Positions 1-5,590 of a DNA stretch of 6,845 bases are shown piece by piece; position 1 is the stretch's first letter, and each line of letters starts with the position of its first letter. Source of the DNA: JBNJEM01 sp051745935 (GTDB lineage Bacteria > Planctomycetota > Planctomycetia > Pirellulales > Pirellulaceae); assembly GCA_051745935.1 (NCBI GenBank), contig JBNJEM010000438.1, forward strand, positions 1 through 6,845, in the 5' to 3' direction. Both the position numbers and the translations under genes were made by a program. The notes under the pieces were generated by a model. That model worked only from the letters and a program-made list of their open reading frames with translations, ran no database searches and was not told the origin of the DNA.

Positions 1-288
1 CAGGCAGGCTTCCAAAATCGGGACGTTGTAACAGAGTGTCTTCCCGCTGGCCGTGCCGCTGACCACGACCAGATCCCGGCCGGCCCGGGCCGCGTCCAGT
101 GCCAACGCCTGATGTTCGTACAGCCGTGTAATACCCGCCGCGGTTAAGAGACGCCGCAGGGACTCCGGTAGCGGTTCCCGAGGCTCCGCGAACCGGCCGG
201 CTTGCTCCGGTAATTCCTCCACGTGAACCAATTGGTCGGCATATTGTGAGTGACTTTTGATCTCCTTCAAAAATGATGCAACATCCAC
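1..288 (-). CDS. DEAD/DEAH-box helicase, MrfA/YprA type, N-terminal part (runs off left edge)
   Basis: This is the N-terminal 96 codons of an ATP-dependent superfamily 2 nucleic-acid helicase. I translated it by hand from a GTG at 288-286; the protein begins MDVASFLKEIKSHSQY. A GGGAG at 296-300 lies 7 bases upstream of the GTG as a ribosome binding site. Residues 57-76 read ITRLYEHQALALDAARAGRD, a Q-motif-like segment. It is followed by VVVSGTASGKTLCYN, the Walker A (motif I) loop with Gly-Lys-Thr. The pairing of YxHQ, AxxGRD and GTASGKT is typical of the MrfA/YprA (COG1205) helicases, whose Bacillus member takes part in mitomycin damage repair. That role is family knowledge and is not shown here. 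The DEAH box, helicase C domain and any C-terminal zinc-binding domain lie outside the window. The frame stays open upstream of the GTG, but the sequence there is low in family character, so the GTG is preferred. A general DEAD-box helicase is the alternative. Confidence 0.85.
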   Translation of the reverse strand, partial: MDVASFLKEIKSHSQYADQLVHVEELPEQAGRFAEPREPLPESLRRLLTAAGITRLYEHQALALDAARAGRDLVVVSGTASGKTLCYNVPILEACL

Positions 289-458
289 CGCGATGCTCCC
301 CTGATATTCGTGTCGGCATGGCCCCTGAGAGCGTATCCCGCCATGTCGGGCACGGTCCGCCAAGGCCATCGTACATCCGAAGTTGGCCCACGGCTCAATT
401 TCGGGTTCCGGGACAGGTTCCGAGGCGAGCCGCGTCCAAACATGGTAAACAAGTGTCT

Positions 459-486
459 ACTATACGGATCGTCGCCGCCAGGACAA
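459..486 (-). promoter_or_regulatory. Candidate sigma-70-type promoter for the helicase gene
   Basis: Read on the minus strand, TTGTCC (486-481) is followed by a 16-base spacer and TATAGT (464-459). This matches the -35 consensus at 4 of 6 positions and the -10 consensus at 5 of 6. The start of transcription would fall near 452, leaving a leader of about 165 bases before the GTG at 288. It is the best promoter-like pair I found upstream of that gene. Planctomycete promoters are not well defined, so this is inference from consensus. Confidence 0.35.
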
Positions 487-526
487 GTCGAATTTGCGCG
501 GGTCCCCACGCGTCACGGGAAACCGG

Positions 527-532
527 TATAAT
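527..532 (+). promoter_or_regulatory. Perfect TATAAT hexamer, possible -10 box facing right
   Basis: The plus strand reads TATAAT exactly at 527-532. It lies about 50 bases before the first ATG of the doubtful frame at 582. No good -35 box sits 16-18 bases upstream: the nearest, TTGCGC at 494-499, is 27 bases away. There is also no TG extension. It faces away from the candidate helicase promoter at 459-486, so a small divergent promoter region is possible. A chance match is equally possible. Confidence 0.25.
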
Positions 533-581
533 AAACGAGCCCTCGTTTTCCGAAGACCTACCCGCACAGGACCATAATGAG

Positions 582-968
582 ATGATGCCGGAAACCTTCA
601 GTCCACCGGAGAATTCGGGACCCGAGCCGGACGGCCAACTTCCCTCGCGTCAATACCGTCAAGACCAAACCATCGATCCCGGGCGATTCGAGGAAGATGC
701 GGATCATTTGCCCGCGCCCTCCGAGATGGGGGCCGCCGCGGGGTGGGGGACCGGCGGTTCACAGCCCGTGGCCGAGTCTGGTTTTCGCTTCCAAAACAGC
801 TTGAAGTGCAGTGAACGGGTCCAGTTTTGTTGTGGGTTGTGGCGTTCCTCGTGCCAACATCAGCAGAACTTTGCGGGCTGGGTGACCCCGAAGGCGTTCA
901 GTGTGAATGAATATTCGCGCAAGGCTGTTCCAAAAGTCCTGTTAGCCACGTCTGACACACCCACTTGA
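582..968 (+). CDS. Doubtful hypothetical protein, 128 residues
   Basis: I recognise no family here. The frame starts at tandem ATGs (582, 585) and ends with TGA at 966-968. The first half is acidic and Pro/Asp/Glu-rich (for example MMPETFSPPENSGPEPDGQ, and FEEDADHLPAPSE around residues 43-55), with reasonable codon choice. The second half is rich in Cys, Trp and Gln (QFCCGLWRSSCQHQQ) and does not look like a conserved protein. There is no signal peptide or membrane segment. The ribosome binding site is weak: AGGA at 567-570 lies 11 bases before the first ATG. A perfect TATAAT at 527-532 is the main support. The frame stays open upstream to 273, but that part overlaps the helicase start and reads like noise. 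It could be a real small gene, a decayed remnant, or chance. Confidence 0.22.
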   Translation: MMPETFSPPENSGPEPDGQLPSRQYRQDQTIDPGRFEEDADHLPAPSEMGAAAGWGTGGSQPVAESGFRFQNSLKCSERVQFCCGLWRSSCQHQQNFAGWVTPKAFSVNEYSRKAVPKVLLATSDTPT

Positions 969-1174
969 TAGATGACCCGAGCCATCGGAATATGTGTCCT
1001 GATTCTGTATCGCTACCAAGCAGCCGTGAGACGTATCCCCACGAGAATAAAGCACACGAGAACAGAGCGCGTAATGTCCCTGCGCGATGTTCCTGACATC
1101 CCGGATGAGAGCGGCTTGAATCCGTTCGTCTGCTTGTGCGAAGAAAGTTGTTCATTTTGAGTCAAGTTCTAGCG

Positions 1175-1237
1175 ACCAATGGGAGCGGGCTAACACGGTT
1201 CGAGCGGTAGCTCGCATTGGTTCGAGGTCCTACCTCG
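1175..1237 (+). other. Cluster of inverted repeats upstream of the small Arg-rich gene
   Basis: Three pairings fall within 63 bases. ACCAATG (1175-1181) pairs with CATTGGT (1215-1221), extended inward by GAGC (1183-1186) with GCTC (1210-1213) across one G-G mismatch. CGAGC (1201-1205) pairs with GCTCG (1210-1214) over a GGTA loop; this excludes the inner part of the first stem. CGAGGT (1223-1228) pairs with ACCTCG (1232-1237) over a 3-base loop. GGTTCGAG also occurs twice as a direct repeat (1197-1204 and 1219-1226). The cluster ends 41 bases before the ATG at 1279, so it could be a structured leader, an operator or a small RNA. It is not a tRNA: TTCGAG resembles a T-loop, but the flanking arms do not fit. 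Confidence 0.4.
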
Positions 1238-1266
1238 TTAGTGTCATCTCCGATCGTGCAAAGCAC

Positions 1267-1271
1267 AGGAG
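1267..1271 (+). promoter_or_regulatory. Ribosome binding site for the small Arg-rich gene
   Basis: AGGAG lies 7 bases before the ATG at 1279. This good Shine-Dalgarno match decides the start and is the main reason to accept this short frame over the overlapping frames on both strands. Confidence 0.65.
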
Positions 1272-1278
1272 CCATCAA

Positions 1279-1536
1279 ATGATTGACCCGTCCGATCTGC
1301 CCCCTGAACTGCGGCATTTGATTGAGAAAAGAGAACGCGAAGACCGGCGAGCGAAACAGCGTCGGAAGAACGCGGAACGACGTGAGTCCGATCTCGGCCC
1401 GTTGGGGGCCGCCGACTCGGCCGAGGATCTCGAGAACCTCGAATTCGAGGAAAGACGCTCTGGAAAGGACCGCCGCCGCAATGGTGACCGGCGAAAACGA
1501 AACCGCCGCCAAAACGACCAATGCGATGACGAGTAG
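1279..1536 (+). CDS. Small, highly charged Arg-rich protein of unknown function
   Basis: This 85-residue protein has no family I can name. It opens with MIDPSDLPPELRHLIEKRE. Acidic-Arg-Arg units then recur every 5-6 residues in two blocks: DRR, QRR and ERR at 22-35, and ERR, DRR, DRR and NRR at 58-77. An acidic, Leu-containing linker (about 44-58) lies between the blocks, and the tail is acidic (QCDDE). It has no signal peptide or membrane segment, so it is probably cytoplasmic and at least partly helical. Similar RRxxxDRR runs are found as lead-ins to PilZ domains, but no PilZ core follows here. The gene stands alone, convergent with the cyclic-di-GMP gene row and ending 84 bases from its last gene. 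It has a good ribosome binding site and a structured leader region. A role in RNA, DNA or cyclic-di-GMP binding would be a guess. Confidence 0.7.
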   Translation: MIDPSDLPPELRHLIEKREREDRRAKQRRKNAERRESDLGPLGAADSAEDLENLEFEERRSGKDRRRNGDRRKRNRRQNDQCDDE

Positions 1537-1596
1537 CCGCGGCGGCCGCAGAGCGCAAGCTACGACGGAGCAACTGAACGGTAATTTACAGCGCCG

Positions 1597-1618
1597 CGAC
1601 GGACTCGGAAGTCCGTCG
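1597..1618. repeat. Perfect 9-bp palindromic hairpin between convergent genes; REP-like or terminator
   Basis: CGACGGACT (1597-1605) and AGTCCGTCG (1610-1618) are exact reverse complements around a CGGA loop. The right arm also pairs with an alternative partner: TACGACGGA at 1561-1569 is the exact complement of 1612-1620. The hairpin begins 3 bases past the stop of the minus-strand PilZ gene, where a transcription terminator is expected, but no T-tract follows on either strand. The same sequence family reappears in degenerate form at 3081-3102. I therefore favour a dispersed palindromic (REP-like) repeat that may also serve as a transcript end or stabiliser. Confidence 0.6.
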
Positions 1619-1620
1619 TA

Positions 1621-2037
1621 CTAATTCCGGTTCGTGCCGCAGAACCGGGCTCCAACCACGTAACACCGTGGCCCCACCCTCCGGCAGCGTCGGACCTTCC
1701 CCACATAACGATGTGACTCATTGACGACGATTTCCACGCGTTCATTGGGGAAAAGCTGCTGCGCATAAAGAAACGAAAAGCCGGTCCGAGACACATCTTT
1801 GAAATAAACCTTCTGCCATTGGTCCGATCTGTTCAAGGCTGGCAAACTCTTGAGAAAGCGCGCGGCGGCGGCTGTCCGAAAAAGAAGACGGGGAAACCGA
1901 CGGCGATCTCGCCGAAAGCTAGGCAATTCGCCCTTTTCGGAAAAAAAGTCTCGCCACGACTCCGGCAAAGCAACTTCGCACGGTAACGATGCGATAATTT
2001 CCGCTACTGACGTGGCATTACTGTCGACGTCCAACAT
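1621..2037 (-). CDS. PilZ-domain protein, likely cyclic-di-GMP effector
   Basis: This 138-residue soluble protein probably binds cyclic-di-GMP and passes the signal on. The first 40 residues are a lead helix region (ATSVAEIIASLP). The PilZ domain follows, from about residue 41 to the end. The Arg-rich entry motif is FRRDRRRFPR at 41-50, which contains RxxxR as R46-R50. The second binding motif (D/N)xSxxG is DVSRTG at 81-86. The strand pattern after it (FPNERVEIVV, then YVGKVRRCRRVGPRCYVVGARF) fits the PilZ barrel. Both ligand-binding motifs are intact, so binding is expected. The start at ATG 2037 has AAGGA (2051-2047) 9 bases upstream and lies inside the HD-GYP gene, a 34-base overlap that suggests translational coupling. 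It is the last gene of the minus-strand row. Its partner is unknown; nothing in it indicates an enzymatic output domain. Confidence 0.9.
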   Translation of the reverse strand: MLDVDSNATSVAEIIASLPCEVALPESWRDFFSEKGELPSFRRDRRRFPRLLFRTAAAARFLKSLPALNRSDQWQKVYFKDVSRTGFSFLYAQQLFPNERVEIVVNESHRYVGKVRRCRRVGPRCYVVGARFCGTNRN

Positions 2038-3014
2038 TTCACCATTTCCTTGTCAAAATCCTCCACTGATCGGAACAACATCTCGCACGTCTTCTCCACC
2101 GAATCTGGCTGACGATACGGCCTCTCGGAGGTCAACGCATCAAACACATCCGCGATCGCACAGATTTTGGCCCACGGGTGAATCTCGTCCCCGTAGAGTC
2201 CGACCGGGTAGCCGCTGCCATTGATTCGCTCGTGATGTTGATAAATCAGCATCAACTGATCCCAACTGAAATCGCCGCGCACGGACAGTTCATCAAAAGA
2301 AGTACGCGGATGGTCTTGCACCAGATTCCGTTCCCACTGCGTGAGGCTGCCCGGCTTATTCAGGATGGAAGACGGGATTGACCGTTTCCCCAGATCGTGC
2401 AGCAAAGCCGCCGTGCCAATGGATGCCAGATCCGTTTCATCGCAATAGCCGAGTTCAAAGGCCAACATGACGCTGTAGGCGGACACGTTTGTCGCATGTG
2501 CGTAGGTGTAGTAGTCGTGATCCATGAGACGAAACAAGTCTTGAAGAACTAGATCACGATCACACATGATGGTGACGAGTTGGGAGGCGTGTTTGTTGGC
2601 AATCTGGACTGCGCGGTTGAGATTGCGCCCCTGAAAAGCCGCCTCGAACGTGCAACGGTTCAGTTCTTTTAACGCGCGATAACGCTCCAGGGGAGACACG
2701 GAGTGGTTAAGAATCCCCTCTTGGAATTCCCGACGGTACTTCACATGGTCCTCAATGAGAACATACAAGGTAGACACTTCAGCGTCCAACAAGCGATCGA
2801 CGTCATCGGTCGTAAACGGTAAATCGCGCTTCCGGTACAGTACCGGCTGAAAGTGTCCACCGGACCACAGGTATAGATCGTAATTAAGCACGGAAGTCGG
2901 AAGAAGCGTATTGAGGGCCACGGGAATCAGCGTCGGCACGTTATCCGCTTTGCCAGACGTATTCTTCGCTTCCCTCGTCTGAGCGAGTTGCGCTTCTTGT
3001 GCAAGTGTGAGCAT
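2004..3014 (-). CDS. HD-GYP domain cyclic-di-GMP phosphodiesterase
   Basis: This 336-residue protein should hydrolyse cyclic-di-GMP. Residues about 27-100 form an N-terminal domain (LNYDLYLW, FQPVLYRKRDLPF, STLYVLIEDHVKY) of the kind often placed before HD-GYP domains, possibly regulatory. The HD-GYP domain spans about 165-325 and has the full signature: H173, HDLGK at 206-210, H235, HHERINGSGYP at 260-270, and IADVFDALTSERPYR at 287-301. The position four residues before H173, which is Glu in three-metal members such as PmGH, is Y169 here, so a two-metal site is more likely. There is no receiver domain, signal peptide or membrane segment, so it should be cytoplasmic. The start at ATG 3014 is preceded by a G-run (3026-3021) at 6 bases. 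It lies 117 bases after the GGDEF gene on the same strand and overlaps the PilZ gene by 34 bases, so co-transcription is likely. Confidence 0.92.
   Translation of the reverse strand: MLTLAQEAQLAQTREAKNTSGKADNVPTLIPVALNTLLPTSVLNYDLYLWSGGHFQPVLYRKRDLPFTTDDVDRLLDAEVSTLYVLIEDHVKYRREFQEGILNHSVSPLERYRALKELNRCTFEAAFQGRNLNRAVQIANKHASQLVTIMCDRDLVLQDLFRLMDHDYYTYAHATNVSAYSVMLAFELGYCDETDLASIGTAALLHDLGKRSIPSSILNKPGSLTQWERNLVQDHPRTSFDELSVRGDFSWDQLMLIYQHHERINGSGYPVGLYGDEIHPWAKICAIADVFDALTSERPYRQPDSVEKTCEMLFRSVEDFDKEMVKCWTSTVMPRQ
2047..2051 (-). promoter_or_regulatory. Ribosome binding site for the PilZ gene, inside the upstream gene
   Basis: On the minus strand AAGGA (2051-2047) sits 9 bases before the ATG at 2037 and lies within the last codons of the HD-GYP gene. 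It supports the overlapping start rather than a later one. Confidence 0.55.
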
Positions 3015-3080
3015 TCTCTTCCCCCCTGAAAACTCCCAAGCATCGAGCAGTCAATCAGTGTCGCAGTGTGTCACGATGCG

Positions 3081-3102
3081 TACGACGGAGTTCCCAGTCC
3101 GT
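3081..3102. repeat. Degenerate second copy of the TACGACGGA palindrome
   Basis: TACGACGGAG at 3081-3090 is identical to 1561-1570. An imperfect inverted pair ACGGA (3085-3089) and TCCGT (3098-3102) follows. The 18-base block ACGGAGTTCCCAGTCCGT resembles the centre of the perfect palindrome at 1599-1616, with changes only in the middle. It lies in the 117-base spacer between the GGDEF and HD-GYP genes. Confidence 0.45.
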
Positions 3103-3131
3103 TGCCACAATCTACGACGCAAAACGGGACC

Positions 3132-5564
3132 CTAATTGTTCGATGGATGCTTGGTCGCCGTTCCGGAACTCTGGCGAGCAATCACGTAATCACGCTGTGT
3201 TTTTCGGCAAAGGTCGACGAGTTCGTCGGCGGTGGTGGCTAGGGCAAGGACATCTTCATCCTCGACAGCCAGTTCTTCTACCTGTTCAGCCAAGCGGCGC
3301 AGGTCCGCTGCGTCATAGGATTGTGCGGTCTGCTGGAGGCGCTTGGCGACAGTGACAACCGCCGCGGTATCATGCTTCTCCAAGGCAGAGGCCAACACTT
3401 CAGCGCTACTGGCGACACTGAAGACCATCTCGCGTGTCCCGCGACCGTCCGATGAGACACGAATCACGTCCCGATCACTGACCTCCGAAATAAACCGTTC
3501 AACCAGTTGCGGATCAAATTGGGTCCCCGCACAGGCACGTAGCTCGGCGAAAGCAGCTTCGCGCGTCATCGCCGGTCGATAGACCGAACCGAATACCATG
3601 GTGTCAAACGCCTCCGCAATGGCTAGAATGCGAGCGCCGATTGGCACATCCTCGCCGGCGACCACTGGTTCGTCGCCTCTTTTTGCGCCGAACCACGCGT
3701 GATGGGCACCAATCAATTCCGTTAGTTGTTCCGACCCCAACGCGTCTTCAACAATCTTCACCCCGATCTCATCATGTCTTCTCATGATGTCCCATTCCTC
3801 ATCGTTGAGTAGACCCGGCTTGCGCAAAACGACATCGGGAATTCCAATCTTTCCGATGTCGTGCAACAAGGCGGCCGTTTCCAAGATGTACGCCTCGCTG
3901 GGCGGCATCAGTTCCTTGGCGACGAGCATACACAGATCGGAAACACGGCGAGAATGTTCCGCCGTTTCCGGGTCCCGAAACGACATGGCCGACACCAACG
4001 CGGATACAGCGGGAAACGAAATGTGCTCCGACGTCGACTCATCATGGGCTTCCTTTGATCGTGAACCCGGTTCGTCCGTGGCCGAACACGGCGTTTCGGG
4101 GACTTCATCCCAGCGCACAACGCGATTACGACCGCCTTCCTTCGCCGCGTACAGGGCCTCATCAGCCTGATCAAGCAGCCGATGGGGATCCGACGCTCCA
4201 AATTCCCGAGAAGAAACCCCTAAACTAGCCGTCACCGTAATGCCTTCACATTCGTGGCCTTCAATCGCAGCCCGACATCGTTCGGCCAGTTCAGTGGCGG
4301 TCGCGATATCCGACTGAGGAACGAGTATCGCGAACTCCTCGCCTCCGTATCTGCAAACCACGTCGCAATCGCGGACCGCGGACTTGATCATGTTGGCGAC
4401 GTGCTGCAGTACCGTGTCTCCCACACTGTGGCCGTGGTTGTCATTGATTGACTTGAAGTGATCAATGTCGATCATGAAAACGCTGAGGGTGTCCCGGAAA
4501 CAACTGGTGGTATTCCACTGCTTTTCAAATTCCGTATACAGGGCTCGGCGATTCAAGCACGAAGTCAATGGATCCAATGTGGCAATTTTCTCTAGCTCTT
4601 GGTTCTGACGCTGAATCTCATCGCGCGACTGTTTCAGCTTGTGGAGTATCTTTCGCTGTTCAATGCGACTCGCTTCCAACGCAGTCACGTCGTCGAAACT
4701 TACCAACGCACCACGTGTTTGCCCTTTATCGTCTAAAATTGACGAGGTATTTGTCAAAAATGTCCGCTTTCCAACCCCCTTGACCTCGAGAGTCAGTCTC
4801 ACGCCAGTTTCAAATACACCGTATTGAATCGCTTTTGTCCAAGGATATGCGTCACCTTCGTTCTCCTCCGCCGCTTCCCACGGTAGCTTCGACGCCCGTT
4901 GACCACGCAACGCGTCATCCGGTTTGCCAGTCAGCCGGGAGAACGCTTCGTTCGTGTGCACAATGCGCTCCTTGTTATCCACGACCATCAGTCCGCCGGC
5001 AATCGTATCCAGCGTCTGTCGCACTCGTGTCGGCATGACCTTCGATGGGTCGAGGTATTGCAGCGTCTTGCGTAGGTAGAAATAGAAGGCAACAAAACTC
5101 GCGCTGCCACAGAATGACATCAGTATGGAAACCGGGTGTGTCACGAATCCCAGTACACCGTCTCGCCCCAGTGGGCGATAGTCAAATTCCACCGCTCCCC
5201 AACGTCGTTTCCCGGCCAGAATGGGAACACTCACTTGAAACTTGCCGGATGATGCCGTTTCAGCTTGCGGCTGTGACGGTACTTCAAGTTTTACGATGCC
5301 ATCGGTGCGTCGCAGACGCGCTTGCAGCAAGTCGGGGTCTCGCTTCACCAATTCGCCAAGACTGGTCTTGATACTGTCCAGCCTGCCTTGGCCGGCAAAC
5401 AGAGAAAAATCGACGGCCAACGCTTCCGCCAGGGAAACGCGTTTCGCCATAGCCGCCGAACGTTCGTCGGGTACAAGCCCTAGCGTGACGCCCGTCAACA
5501 GTAGCGATACCGAGACGCAGCTCAGGCCAAGGGCGATGCGAGTTACAGGTGTCCACAGCTTCAT
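3132..5564 (-). CDS. Membrane sensor: PAS, GGDEF diguanylate cyclase, divergent HD domain and Hpt-like tail
   Basis: This 810-residue protein should make cyclic-di-GMP in response to an external or membrane signal. Domains in order: membrane helix about 8-30; extracytoplasmic sensor about 31-140; second helix about 141-164; PAS domain about 181-297; coiled coil about 298-327; GGDEF about 328-485; HD domain about 515-690; helical tail about 715-795. The cyclase site is intact: MIDIDHFK at 364-371 and GGEEF at 407-411. The inhibitory I-site RxxD is R398-D401, five residues before GGEEF, so product feedback is likely. The HD domain keeps E533, H537, H568-D569, K572, H597 and H621-H622. The GYP segment is replaced (AWFGAKRGDEPVVAG at 623-637), and the usual IAD is IAE (E651). 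It may therefore be a weak, altered or purely regulatory phosphodiesterase. The tail resembles an Hpt bundle with K741 where His is expected. The start at ATG 5564 lies 26 bases after the surface-protein gene, with only a weak GGAAA upstream. Confidence 0.92.
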   Translation of the reverse strand: MKLWTPVTRIALGLSCVSVSLLLTGVTLGLVPDERSAAMAKRVSLAEALAVDFSLFAGQGRLDSIKTSLGELVKRDPDLLQARLRRTDGIVKLEVPSQPQAETASSGKFQVSVPILAGKRRWGAVEFDYRPLGRDGVLGFVTHPVSILMSFCGSASFVAFYFYLRKTLQYLDPSKVMPTRVRQTLDTIAGGLMVVDNKERIVHTNEAFSRLTGKPDDALRGQRASKLPWEAAEENEGDAYPWTKAIQYGVFETGVRLTLEVKGVGKRTFLTNTSSILDDKGQTRGALVSFDDVTALEASRIEQRKILHKLKQSRDEIQRQNQELEKIATLDPLTSCLNRRALYTEFEKQWNTTSCFRDTLSVFMIDIDHFKSINDNHGHSVGDTVLQHVANMIKSAVRDCDVVCRYGGEEFAILVPQSDIATATELAERCRAAIEGHECEGITVTASLGVSSREFGASDPHRLLDQADEALYAAKEGGRNRVVRWDEVPETPCSATDEPGSRSKEAHDESTSEHISFPAVSALVSAMSFRDPETAEHSRRVSDLCMLVAKELMPPSEAYILETAALLHDIGKIGIPDVVLRKPGLLNDEEWDIMRRHDEIGVKIVEDALGSEQLTELIGAHHAWFGAKRGDEPVVAGEDVPIGARILAIAEAFDTMVFGSVYRPAMTREAAFAELRACAGTQFDPQLVERFISEVSDRDVIRVSSDGRGTREMVFSVASSAEVLASALEKHDTAAVVTVAKRLQQTAQSYDAADLRRLAEQVEELAVEDEDVLALATTADELVDLCRKTQRDYVIARQSSGTATKHPSNN

Positions 5565-5590
5565 GGCGTTACTTTTTCCGTCTCCGTCCG

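Larger units (their letters stand above)
289..1278. other. Gene-poor spacer of about 1 kb
   Basis: This stretch separates the leftward helicase from the rightward small Arg-rich gene. It holds the candidate divergent promoter elements (459-486 and 527-532), the doubtful frame at 582-968, a GC-rich inverted repeat (CCGCCG 733-738 with CGGCGG 752-757), and an inverted-repeat cluster at 1175-1237. Between 969 and 1174 I see only short frames on both strands with no family character. I found no tRNA, rRNA or transposon ends. Confidence 0.6.

Noticed and set aside
267..509. Minus-strand 80-residue frame overlapping the helicase start
   Set aside because: It is out of frame with the helicase and has no family character. 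It covers the helicase N-terminus and the promoter-like region.
898..1155. Minus-strand 85-residue frame in the spacer
   Set aside because: Composition is Ser/Arg/Cys/Trp-rich with no recognisable domain, and it overlaps other equally unconvincing short frames.
972..1160. Plus-strand 62-residue frame in the spacer
   Set aside because: It has no ribosome binding site and no family resemblance, and its length is expected by chance.
1197..1237. Possible tRNA T-arm, suggested by GGTTCGAG
   Set aside because: The position that should close the T-loop is not C, the stem does not pair properly, and no D-arm or anticodon arm lies upstream.
1537..1549. GC-rich self-complementary run (GCGGCCGC) just after the small gene's stop, considered as a terminator
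   Set aside because: It is a loopless palindrome with no T-tract, so it would not form a normal terminator hairpin.
1162..1573. Minus-strand frames (119 and 109 residues) over the small Arg-rich gene
   Set aside because: They are Arg/Ser/Phe-rich antisense shadows of the plus-strand gene, which has a good ribosome binding site.
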